From contig NZ_PJIZ01000003.1 in the NCBI RefSeq assembly GCF_021596505.1, forward strand, positions 83,608 to 147,607: a stretch of DNA of 64,000 bases, in the 5' to 3' direction. The notes under the pieces are model-generated. The model was given only the letters and a program-made list of their open reading frames with translations. It was not told the origin of the DNA and ran no database searches. Position numbers and translations under genes: made by a program. Positions 56,996 through 64,000 of this stretch are shown here, one piece after another; the stretch's first letter is position 1; each line of letters opens with the position of its first letter. Source of the stretch: Nostoc sp. CMAA1605. GTDB lineage: Bacteria > Cyanobacteriota > Cyanobacteriia > Cyanobacteriales > Nostocaceae.

Positions 56996-57844
56996 CTATT
57001 TCCTATCTAACCAAGTCTGTAAATCAGCTAAACTGCCAAAATCTAGCAGTGCTTCACTCAAATCTTCCAAAACAGGCAAAGGTAAATCAGCAATTGAGGC
57101 GCGCATTTCTTCAGACAGTTCGCCAAAACGCTTAGTTAGCAGTCGGATAATTAGATTGATTGTTGCTTCTTCTCTCCCTTCCTCTCTTCCTTCCTCCTTG
57201 ATTTCTCGATAAACTCTTGTTTCCTTAAGTGTAATTCCCAGCATCGACTCAACCTCTATTCTGCTCAATTGTTCAAACTTGTACACCATAATTGTAATAA
57301 TCATCTCTATTATGGCGCGACTTGCTGGCTCAGTTACTTCTTGACGCGTCTTGCTTAATAAGTATCGGGCTTCTTCTGGTGCTTGACTTTCTTCTACAGT
57401 AGTCAGCACCATTAGTGCTACCCATATTGGTAATTGGCGAATATTTCCTAATTCATCTAAATAGATTCTCTGTACTTGTTCACCATTCAGTAATGAACGA
57501 TGAGGATGAATTTTGCTTTGTTCAAAATTGCGTGAGGGATAAATGATCACTGCTTGCCAATCGCTAAACTTTGTATGGTTGCGATAGAAGTAGAGTGAGG
57601 ATTCTGCAAATACTCTTTCGTAAAGTTGTTCGTCTTTTTGAAATTGTACCTCACAAAAATATATAACTCCTGTATCTTGGTTCTCTGGTGGTAGAAACAC
57701 CCCATCAATTTCAAATTTGGGTTCTTTGACAGCTACAGATTCAAATCGGTAAGCATCTGCATTAGTTGGCGGTGTTGCTAGTAGTTGAAACAAGAGTGTA
57801 GGAGATTGTTGAAACAGTTTATAAAAAATAGAATCTCGCCGCAT
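56996..57844 (-). CDS. Rpn-like nuclease/transposase-derived protein (DUF2887-type)
   Basis: 282 residues. N-terminal PD-(D/E)XK-type fold: FEIDGVFLPPENQDTG and IYFCEVQFQKDEQLYERV give the D...ExQ pattern. The middle is helical, and the C-terminal third has a charged repeat (EEGREEGREEA) before LIIRLLTKRFGELSEE, as in many cyanobacterial copies of this family. Related Rpn proteins promote recombination and are often mobile or in multiple copies. MITE copy C lies just upstream. The family call is good; the activity is unproven. Confidence 0.82.
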   Translation of the reverse strand: MRRDSIFYKLFQQSPTLLFQLLATPPTNADAYRFESVAVKEPKFEIDGVFLPPENQDTGVIYFCEVQFQKDEQLYERVFAESSLYFYRNHTKFSDWQAVIIYPSRNFEQSKIHPHRSLLNGEQVQRIYLDELGNIRQLPIWVALMVLTTVEESQAPEEARYLLSKTRQEVTEPASRAIIEMIITIMVYKFEQLSRIEVESMLGITLKETRVYREIKEEGREEGREEATINLIIRLLTKRFGELSEEMRASIADLPLPVLEDLSEALLDFGSLADLQTWLDRK

Positions 57845-57861
57845 TCTTCTTTAAAGATTAC

Positions 57862-57980
57862 TATAGGATTCCTATTTGATTTTGGTGAAGCTAGGTACAC
57901 TTTGATTCCTTCTTTCCTGTTCCCTGTTCCCTGTTCCCTCCCTACGCAAATAATTTCAGGAATCAAAGCGGATTCCTATA
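57862..57980. mobile_element. MITE-like element, copy C (119 bp)
   Basis: TATAGGATTCCTATTTGATT at the left and AATCAAAGCGGATTCCTATA at the right; core as in copies A and B but exactly seven bases shorter overall, consistent with one heptamer unit less. The right end abuts the stop codon of the kinase gene at 57981. Confidence 0.75.
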
Positions 57981-59726
57981 TTACTTAGCACTATTGATCA
58001 GCCATTCGTTAGTTGCTGCATCTCTTAACAGAGAGAATCGAATAGCAGCAGGTGTTTGTTGTCCCGATTTCATGAAAAATGTTAAACGAGCGTCAACTGT
58101 TGCTGTTGATGTATCAGACTCTACTAAACTAACGTTATCAACAGATACGCTTTCTACTTGTCCTTGCCACCAGTCCGAATAAGAACGATAGCCATTGGGG
58201 TGCAGGTTGCTATTTTGAAAACTGGGAGTTAGCAAATTCCAGGCTGTCTCATATTGAGCCTGGTTGATATGGGCATAATAATTCTCTATTGCTTGTTCTG
58301 GCGACTGTGTTTCAACTTGTGATGTTTGAGAATTTGCAGATGATGTATTACCTGCTTGCAATTCTGCATTGGTGGGTTGTGAACCAACGGGTTCTGCGGT
58401 TTCGGGAGTGGATGCAGTTACAGGTGAATTTGTGACGGCTGAAGAATTTGAGTCTGGTGTGGTTGCAGTTTCAGTAGTTCCCTGTGTTGTAGTGGTATTG
58501 GAAGTTGCAGGTGTATCTGTTGGTTCTACGCTGGGAGTGCTGTTGTTGTTAGTAGTAGATTCACTAGAAGATATTGTTGAAGGGGTGACTGATTGATTGG
58601 GTCTGGTTATAGCAAAACCAATTAATACAGATACACTCACTAAACCACCAGCAATTAAGCTACCAAGTAATATCCCCCGACTGCTATTTTTTTTGCTGAC
58701 AGGTTCGGGAGAGGGGGAAGATGCGGGACTAACGGCGACGGTGTTAGAGGCTGTAACAGATGGTGGAACTGTGACTACTTGCTGTTGTTGATAAGGATTT
58801 GTGGGAGGTTGTGATTGTTGATAGGGAGTTGTAGCAGGTTGGGGTTGTTGATAGGGAGTTGTGGGAGGTTGTGATTGTTGATAGACAGTTGGGGGTAAGC
58901 TGACTGCGCCTAATTGCAAGGCTTCTAACATCTCCCTTGCGGTGGCGAACCGTTCTCTGGGATGATAGGCGATCGCACGATCAAGAGCATCTGCAAATGT
59001 CGGACTGACATTCAAAGCGTGTGTACGCCAGATAATTTCCCCTGTTCTGGAGTCTGTTTCTAATTCATGGGGTTGTTTCCCAGTCAATAAATAAATTGCT
59101 GTCATCCCCAAACTATAAATATCACTAGAATACATAGGTCTACCTGCCGCTTGTTCACTCGGCATATACCCTGGTGTCCCAATCACAATGGAACTGGTAG
59201 GATTACCTTGGGAATTCACGACTGTACCCATAGATTCCCGCACTGCACCAAAATCAATCAGTACAGGTTTGCCATCTCGATGACGCACAATAATATTGTC
59301 TGGTTTAATATCGCGGTGAATTATGTGTCTTGAGTGGACGTACTCTAAAACAGGTAGTAAATTTACGAGAATTTCTTGAACCGACTCTTCACTAAATACA
59401 CCTTGTTGATAAAATTTATTAGTTAATGTGCTACCTTCTATCCACTCTTGAATCAAATAAAATTGCTCATTTGATTGAAAATAAGCATATAAAGTAGGAA
59501 TTTGGTCTGTATAGCTGCCTAACTCTTCTAAAATAGCCGCCTCGCGTTGAAATCGCTCTTGGACGAGTTGGTAAATTTGAGGATTGTTGTGTATGGGTTT
59601 GAGCAGTTTCACCACACAACGACGGTTAGATGGCATTTGGGTATCTTCAGCTAAAAATGTTTCCCCAAATCCACCACTACCCAAAGTTTGAACTACTCGA
59701 TAGCGATTCTCTAATAGCGTTTCCAT
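57981..59726 (-). CDS. Ser/Thr protein kinase with C-terminal NTF2-like sensor region
   Basis: 581 residues. Hanks-type kinase at 1-270: glycine loop LGSGGFGETFLAED, VVKLLKP (Lys), HRDIKPDNIIV, DFGAVRES, GTPGYMPSEQA. Then a Pro/Gln-rich stretch (QPQPATTPYQQSQPPT, about 282-320), one membrane helix (about 350-372, GSLIAGGLVSVSVLIGFAIT), a Ser/Thr-rich spacer and a C-terminal domain (about 470-581, AIENYYAHINQAQYETAWNLL) resembling an NTF2-like extracytoplasmic module. Catalytic residues are intact. Its paralog is the next gene upstream (59887-61347). Confidence 0.9.
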   Translation of the reverse strand: METLLENRYRVVQTLGSGGFGETFLAEDTQMPSNRRCVVKLLKPIHNNPQIYQLVQERFQREAAILEELGSYTDQIPTLYAYFQSNEQFYLIQEWIEGSTLTNKFYQQGVFSEESVQEILVNLLPVLEYVHSRHIIHRDIKPDNIIVRHRDGKPVLIDFGAVRESMGTVVNSQGNPTSSIVIGTPGYMPSEQAAGRPMYSSDIYSLGMTAIYLLTGKQPHELETDSRTGEIIWRTHALNVSPTFADALDRAIAYHPRERFATAREMLEALQLGAVSLPPTVYQQSQPPTTPYQQPQPATTPYQQSQPPTNPYQQQQVVTVPPSVTASNTVAVSPASSPSPEPVSKKNSSRGILLGSLIAGGLVSVSVLIGFAITRPNQSVTPSTISSSESTTNNNSTPSVEPTDTPATSNTTTTQGTTETATTPDSNSSAVTNSPVTASTPETAEPVGSQPTNAELQAGNTSSANSQTSQVETQSPEQAIENYYAHINQAQYETAWNLLTPSFQNSNLHPNGYRSYSDWWQGQVESVSVDNVSLVESDTSTATVDARLTFFMKSGQQTPAAIRFSLLRDAATNEWLINSAK

Positions 59727-59886
59727 AAGTTAGTGCAGAACAGTGTCAAATTAGTTGTGATATTGTATACATTTTATCCATTATCCAGTAGTTACCCAAA
59801 AATTGTCACTCAACAATTATTTGAGTAGTTCACTGAACAACAGTATGGATTTTATTCGCAATTAACTACAAATAAGACCAGACTAA

Positions 59887-61347
59887 TTACTTAAAATGTC
59901 TCAAATTATAACGGTCTTGATATTGTTGAATGCGATCTACATTCTGCTGCTCTAATCTGCTGAGTAATGTTAAGGGAAATTCTCTCGGTGAATATATGGA
60001 TTGATACCAAGTTTGAGTATTAAAATATGCTTGTAATTCAGGAGTATCAAATCTGCGTCCGTGACGAGCGAAAATTGTATTTCGCATAATATCTAGTGTG
60101 TAACCGTCTTTACCATTTAAATCCGCATCGGTGACAAGTCGTTCAGAAAGCCAGAGATAATTACTCTGATTATTTTCTGGTGGTGGGGTAAAAGAATTGA
60201 CAATTTGAGAAGTATCTACATTTGATGGAGATTGAGTTTGAGGAACTACATTCTTGGATACTTTGGTTTGCAAAGATTGGGAGACAGGGGAAGTAGTTTC
60301 TTTGACTACTGGCTGTTCTGAGGAATGTTGCGGCGGTTTTGTCAATATAAACCCAAGAATCACCGAACCACCAATCAAACCGCCAGCGACTAAACTGCCA
60401 ATTAATATATTTTTTTGCTGATTATCTGTAACAGTAGCTTGGGGAAGTACGGGAGTAGTTGGTTGTGCTGTGTGAGAGATGACGGGCGGGACAGAGTACG
60501 GCTGTGTGGGTGGTATGGAGTTAGTGTCCCTTTGCAAAGCCTCCAACATGGCTTTTGCTGAGGGGAAGCGATCGCGGGGATGATAAGCGATCGCCCGATC
60601 AATTACACTAGCCAAAACTGGACTGATATTTTGGGCATAGTTACGCCAGATAATTTCACCTGTTTGTGAGTCCGTCTCTAAGTTTTGCGGCTGCATACCC
60701 GTCAACAAATAAACCGCAGTCAACCCCAAACTATACAAATCACTAGAATAAACAGGTCTACCTGCGGCTTGTTCGCTGGGCATATATCCAGGCGTACCAA
60801 TCACAATCGAACTAGTAGCATGACCTTGGGAATTAACTACTGTCCCCATTGATTCCCGGACTGCACCAAAGTCAATCAATACAGGCTTACCATCCCCATG
60901 ACGCACCATGATATTATCGGGCTTAATATCACGATGGACAATTTGCTGAGAGTGGACGTAATCCAGAACAGGTAAAACATTCAGCAATATTTCCCTGACT
61001 GTATTCTCACTTAATAACCCTTGTTGTCTAACTTTAGCGGTGAGTGTATCCCCTTCAATCCACTCCTGTATTAAATAAAATTGCCCATCTGCGGAAAAAT
61101 AAGCATACAATGCCGGAATTTGTCCAGTTTTTCCGCCTAATTCTTCCAGAATTGCCGCTTCACGTTGGAATCTTTCTTGAACTAACTGATAAATTTGGGG
61201 ATTATTTTGAATTGGCCTGAGTTGTTTAACCACACACCTACGTTTAGAAGGCATATAAGTATCTTCTGCAAGATAGGTTTCACCAAACCCACCAGCCCCC
61301 AATGTTTGTATCACTTGATAGCGATCGTTCAACATTTGTATTGTCAT
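59887..61347 (-). CDS. Ser/Thr protein kinase with C-terminal YARHG domain
   Basis: 486 residues. Kinase part closely similar to the neighbour: LGAGGFGETYLAEDTYMPS, CVVKQLRP, HRDIKPDNIMV, DFGAVRESMGTVVNSQG, GTPGYMPSEQAAGRPV. The helix GSLVAGGLIGGSVILGFILT (about 330-350) matches the neighbour's as well, but the C-terminus differs: DLNGKDGYTLDIMRNTIFAR, HGRRFDTPELQAYFNTQ, and SIYSPREFPL identify a YARHG domain, a presumed extracellular peptidoglycan-associated module. The pair looks like a tandem duplication followed by exchange of the sensor end. Confidence 0.9.
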   Translation of the reverse strand: MTIQMLNDRYQVIQTLGAGGFGETYLAEDTYMPSKRRCVVKQLRPIQNNPQIYQLVQERFQREAAILEELGGKTGQIPALYAYFSADGQFYLIQEWIEGDTLTAKVRQQGLLSENTVREILLNVLPVLDYVHSQQIVHRDIKPDNIMVRHGDGKPVLIDFGAVRESMGTVVNSQGHATSSIVIGTPGYMPSEQAAGRPVYSSDLYSLGLTAVYLLTGMQPQNLETDSQTGEIIWRNYAQNISPVLASVIDRAIAYHPRDRFPSAKAMLEALQRDTNSIPPTQPYSVPPVISHTAQPTTPVLPQATVTDNQQKNILIGSLVAGGLIGGSVILGFILTKPPQHSSEQPVVKETTSPVSQSLQTKVSKNVVPQTQSPSNVDTSQIVNSFTPPPENNQSNYLWLSERLVTDADLNGKDGYTLDIMRNTIFARHGRRFDTPELQAYFNTQTWYQSIYSPREFPLTLLSRLEQQNVDRIQQYQDRYNLRHFK

Positions 61348-61348
61348 A

Positions 61349-61440
61349 ATTGGTCAATAGTCAATAGTCAATAGTCAATAGTCAATACTCATTACTCATT
61401 ACTCATTACTCATTACTTCTCCCATGCCCAATGCCCCATG
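61349..61440. repeat. STRR heptamer arrays upstream of the kinase
   Basis: GTCAATA units (61350-61385), ACTCATT units (61386-61415) and CCCATGC/CCCCATG units (61422-61455), all 7-base. Confidence 0.9.
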
Positions 61441-61463
61441 CCCCATTCCCCATTCCCAATACC

Positions 61464-62009
61464 TCACTTCACATCTAATAATCCAGTTTCCTTTAACTTA
61501 GGATTGAATCGAATTTGTGTCTTTAATCCACGCAATTCTAAAGCTGCTAGAATTTCAGCTTCTACTCTTCTGGCGATGTTTTTCAGGATATTCATTTGCT
61601 TGACTTCATCATGTACAGGATTGTGGTAATTTTCTTGCTCTTCTGAAGTCATTACTGTTTTAACATCAAATAGGTTGTGTCCATGTTGCTTTTTGTTCTC
61701 CGTTACCCACCGGAAGATTACCGTTTTCCTCTATCCATGCTTGCTCAATGTTTTCTAAGATAGTGCGATTCGGACGCTCAATCGTATGTATTTTCACCCA
61801 ATAACATTTTTGGGGTTGACGGACTAAATGCTGTCTCAAGCTTAAATAGATATCGCGGGAGTAACCAATAAATTGCAATATTTTTTCTTGATTAAAATGG
61901 CATAGGCCCCTATTTTGCCCTGTAAACTCTCAGATAAATTACCGTGATCATCAATGTAAGAAATATATGGCAATGATATTAAAGATGGAAGCTGATTTTC
62001 GTTATTCAT
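61464..62009 (-). pseudogene. GIY-YIG nuclease-like gene with two frameshifts
   Basis: From ATG 62009: MNNENQLPSLISLPYISYID, then GKIGAYAI. At 61894-61897 a T is missing from a T run (TTTT), after which the frame continues as NQEKILQFIGYSRDIYLSLR, HLVRQPQKCYWVKIHTIE, ENIEQAWIEENGNLPVGN. At about 61700 an extra G shifts the frame again, to ENKKQHGHNLFDVKTVMTSE and finally KETGLLDVK at 61464. GAYAI with QFIGYSRDI matches the GIY-YIG pair. The intact protein would be about 181 residues. Which lineage of the family it belongs to is unclear, and the two frameshifts make it a probable pseudogene. Confidence 0.75.
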
Positions 62010-62418
62010 TGGTCTATTTTGAGATTACTAATTGTTTTATAAATAGAATAGGGTAAATAGTTCAAGATTTATAGTGAGAAATTTAGTTCTCAACAAAGGA
62101 CTAAAGTCCTTACTACGAACTGAATACTAGTATTTTTACTTTACTTAATATATTTCGTTTTTTTAAGTTGTTCTACTTAAATTAATAATTAATAATTGGG
62201 AGTTTTGTTAATTAAAATTCCAAAAAGTTACTTAATTCAGTCAGCACAACCAAACTATAGCAGTTTGGGTTGACATGGAATGGGAAAAAGACGGAGGTTT
62301 TCACTTCCTTCACTACAACTGGGTGATTAGTTCGGCTTTTGGAGGCGATCGCCTTCAGAATGGTCTAACATTTGTCTTCCAACGCTGGTACTGTTCCCTA
62401 ATTCCCTGTTAATTTAAA
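62010..62418. other. Intergenic region with one dispersed palindromic repeat
   Basis: 409 bases. AAGGACTAAAGTCCTTACTAC at 62096-62116 repeats the unit seen at 19669-19689. The rest is AT-rich, with one HIP1-containing stretch near 62344; no gene supported. Confidence 0.6.
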
Positions 62419-62492
62419 CGAGCGCGGCAGGACTCGAACCTGCGACAGACTGCTTAGAAGGCAGTTACTCTATCCACCTGAGTTACGCGCCC
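62419..62492 (-). tRNA. tRNA-Arg (anticodon UCU)
   Basis: 74 bases on the minus strand: acceptor GGGCGCG/CGCGCTC (one G-U pair), D-arm ACTC/GAGT, anticodon stem ACTGC/GCAGT with loop CTTCTAA (anticodon TCT), T-arm GCAGG-TTCGAGT-CCTGC and discriminator G. CCA is not encoded. All arms pair well. Confidence 0.93.
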
Positions 62493-62832
62493 AAATCAAA
62501 ATTGTGGCTCAAAAATGAGTCACTCTAAAAATTATATCGTCTTTATGCCTAATAAGCAATTAAAAAAAATTGCAGATTGACTGTTGCTAAGGCTAAGATG
62601 CTAGTCGCAAGTTGATTAATTAGCTTATTATGTGGTCGATGGATGCTGATTTGCGGGTTGATGGCGATGAACTAAACGCCCGGTGTAGCTGATCGCCTGA
62701 ACATAGACTATTTTCAGATAGTCGCTCACTAAATCTATACCACGTAAGTAATCGCACTCTTGGCGATGTTGCTAAATCAGATTATAAATCGCTTATCTAT
62801 AAAGCCCCTGCGGGGAGTTATTTGCTAGTGCC
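62493..62832. other. Intergenic region downstream of the tRNA's 5' end
   Basis: 340 bases between the tRNA and a hypothetical gene. A short GCCCCTGCGGGGAG hairpin near 62804-62818 sits just before the next gene. Very short frames exist but none is convincing. Confidence 0.5.
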
Positions 62833-63492
62833 ATGTTTATTTTGAAACGGCAGGATGTTGAAATATCAAGCATTCAGCACCCGAAAAAGGATCAGCAGGT
62901 GCCGATTCTCCATTATCAGGGGCAGACTTTTCGCTTGATTAGTGTATTCAAAGCTGGCCAAGAAGAAGAAGCTAGAACTTTGTGGCGAGAATTAACTGAT
63001 CATCGTGGTAAAGCTTGCGTCTTACTGGAGGAACCAGAACGCTTTAGCGTTTGGGGTAAAGTACGCCTAGACCAAATTGGTAATGATACTGGTGGACACA
63101 GCAAAAACAGCACATTAATTCAGGCTAGCATTTTGCTACTACAAGCTGTTCACATGGATATAGAAGAATTTTTGGGTACGAAGCAAGTTTCATTATTTGA
63201 AAAAGATGTCGCTGAATTTCAGAAGCAGCAGCAATTTCCTGAGACTGCTTCGATTGAAGCGGTGAAACAGTTAGTCTCAATTGATCCGTTGGAATCAGAC
63301 AAGCTACCCCCCTGGAAAGAAAATCATGTAGTCAGCTTTTTACAAGAACTACATAAATTAGGGAAAACTTATTTTGGTAACGCCAACTTTGCCAATCAAG
63401 TAGCCAATCACCTACAGGATATGCCAGAAGGAGAGCGATCGCTGTTTATCTCGTGGCTGAGTCAGTCTTCCCTGAATAAATTATGGCAGTAG
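62833..63492 (+). CDS. Conserved hypothetical protein
   Basis: 219 residues, no signal peptide or membrane segment. I do not recognise it as a named family. Features: a beta-rich first third (PILHYQGQTFRLISVFKAG, VWGKVRLDQIG), acidic and Gln-rich middle (EFQKQQQFPETASIEAVKQL), and an all-helical end (VSFLQELHKLGKTYFGNANF). ATG 62833 lacks a strong ribosome site. It precedes a membrane protein gene on the same strand. Confidence 0.75.
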   Translation: MFILKRQDVEISSIQHPKKDQQVPILHYQGQTFRLISVFKAGQEEEARTLWRELTDHRGKACVLLEEPERFSVWGKVRLDQIGNDTGGHSKNSTLIQASILLLQAVHMDIEEFLGTKQVSLFEKDVAEFQKQQQFPETASIEAVKQLVSIDPLESDKLPPWKENHVVSFLQELHKLGKTYFGNANFANQVANHLQDMPEGERSLFISWLSQSSLNKLWQ

Positions 63493-63545
63493 AAGGCAAA
63501 AGTAAAAAGGCAAAGGCAAAAGGCAAAAGGCAAAAGGCAAAAAAA
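63490..63545. repeat. STRR heptamer array (AAAGGCA)
   Basis: AAGGCAAAAGGCAAAAGGC units immediately after the stop of the hypothetical protein gene; same family as 52321-52375. Confidence 0.85.
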
Positions 63546-63633
63546 CCATATTGCCCTGTTTGCCCAATCCCACAAGTTCTTTCATTGTGAATTTTGAATT
63601 GGTTCATCCCCAGAGTGCATTTAATCAAATCTT

Positions 63634-64000
63634 ATGAGTAGTTCTTACAAAAATCCATCTTCATTGGCAAAATCTCTATTTACCACCCAGAACATAGTTT
63701 TAGCTAGCATTGGCTGGGGTGTACTAGCACTGCTATACTTTTTATTGTTTAGTGCCAAAGTCCCTGGAGCTAATGGTCAAGAAACCCGTGCTGAATGGTA
63801 CGTGATTGGTACAAATATTTTTGAAGCGTTAGCTTATCTGGGTGCAGGAATTTTATGCTTAAGGAATTGGCGCAGTCCACAGATTGTCAGTAGCCGCAAT
63901 GTCTGGCTAGCCATTGCCATAGGTATGATTTCTTATTTCCTGGGAGGGATATTTTTTGGTTATACAGAAATTGTTTTACGAGAAGAACCGGATGTGTCTA
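63634..64000 (+). CDS. Multi-pass membrane protein, hypothetical (partial, 3' end outside window)
   Basis: ATG 63634 opens MSSSYKNPSSLAKSLFTTQN and stays open to the window edge, about 122 residues. Hydrophobic segments: LASIGWGVLALLYFLLFSA (about 21-40), IFEALAYLGAGILCL (about 66-80) and WLAIAIGMISYFLGGIFFG (about 95-115). I do not recognise a family. The frame is too short for the coordinate set of longer genes but is supported by continuous hydrophobic coding character. Confidence 0.65.
   Translation, partial: MSSSYKNPSSLAKSLFTTQNIVLASIGWGVLALLYFLLFSAKVPGANGQETRAEWYVIGTNIFEALAYLGAGILCLRNWRSPQIVSSRNVWLAIAIGMISYFLGGIFFGYTEIVLREEPDVS

Noticed and set aside
62640..62690. Short frame MWSMDADLRVDGDE before the hypothetical protein
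   Set aside because: About 20 codons only, no ribosome site and no further support.

Overview
The window comes from a filamentous, heterocyst-forming type cyanobacterium of the Nostoc/Anabaena group. Supporting signs are the dense HIP1 octamer GCGATCGC, many heptanucleotide short tandemly repeated (STRR) arrays between genes, very large multi-PAS hybrid kinases, and a bidirectional Hox hydrogenase cluster in the order hoxE-hoxF-hoxU-orf-hoxY-orf-hoxH, the arrangement I recall for Anabaena variabilis. I cannot name the strain.

Layout. 0-10 kb: the start of an ABC permease gene (cut by the left edge), a DUF2141 protein, a sensor kinase, a solo tnpB element, ilvD, and a fused ADP-forming acyl-CoA synthetase/acetyltransferase whose coding sequence has been invaded by an in-frame 21-bp repeat. 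10-20 kb: hoxW, a pentapeptide-repeat protein, a frameshifted two-partner-secretion exoprotein, phosphofructokinase, a CAP-domain protein and two divergent PEP-CTERM proteins. 19.7-27.4 kb, minus strand: the hydrogenase cluster. HoxE/F/U form the NAD(P)H diaphorase, HoxY/H the NiFe hydrogenase, and HoxW matures HoxH. hoxY carries a one-base deletion in a G5/C5 run that removes its fourth Fe-S cysteine, so the cluster is predicted non-functional unless this is a sequencing error. 27.9-42 kb, plus strand: a two-component block with a DNA-binding regulator fused to a hybrid kinase, a single receiver, a ten-PAS hybrid kinase of 2180 residues and a REC-kinase.

42-53 kb: an isocitrate-lyase-family enzyme with a GNAT, a divergent ArsR-type repressor/zinc P1B-ATPase pair with a visible operator, the low-oxygen tetrapyrrole set (second cyclase acsF/chlA, second heme oxygenase, hemN), a small membrane protein, a manganese catalase and a DUF3891 protein. 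53.2-53.7 kb holds three tandem copies of a structured RNA that I assign to the Yfr2 family on the minus strand, each with its own promoter-like box and terminator. 54-64 kb: purH, a membrane-anchored TIR protein, an Rpn-like nuclease, two paralogous Ser/Thr kinases with different C-terminal sensor domains, a GIY-YIG pseudogene, tRNA-Arg(UCU), and two conserved proteins, the last cut by the right edge.

Cross-cutting themes. (1) Repeat DNA is shaping genes: STRR arrays fill the gaps of the hox operon, supply the last codons and stops of hoxF and the DUF3122 gene, and encode linkers inside two proteins. (2) A 126-bp MITE-like family with TA flanks occurs three times, twice abutting a stop codon. 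(3) Three genes (hoxY, the exoprotein, the GIY-YIG gene) carry single-base frameshifts, which suggests either active decay or base-calling errors and should be resolved before biological conclusions are drawn.
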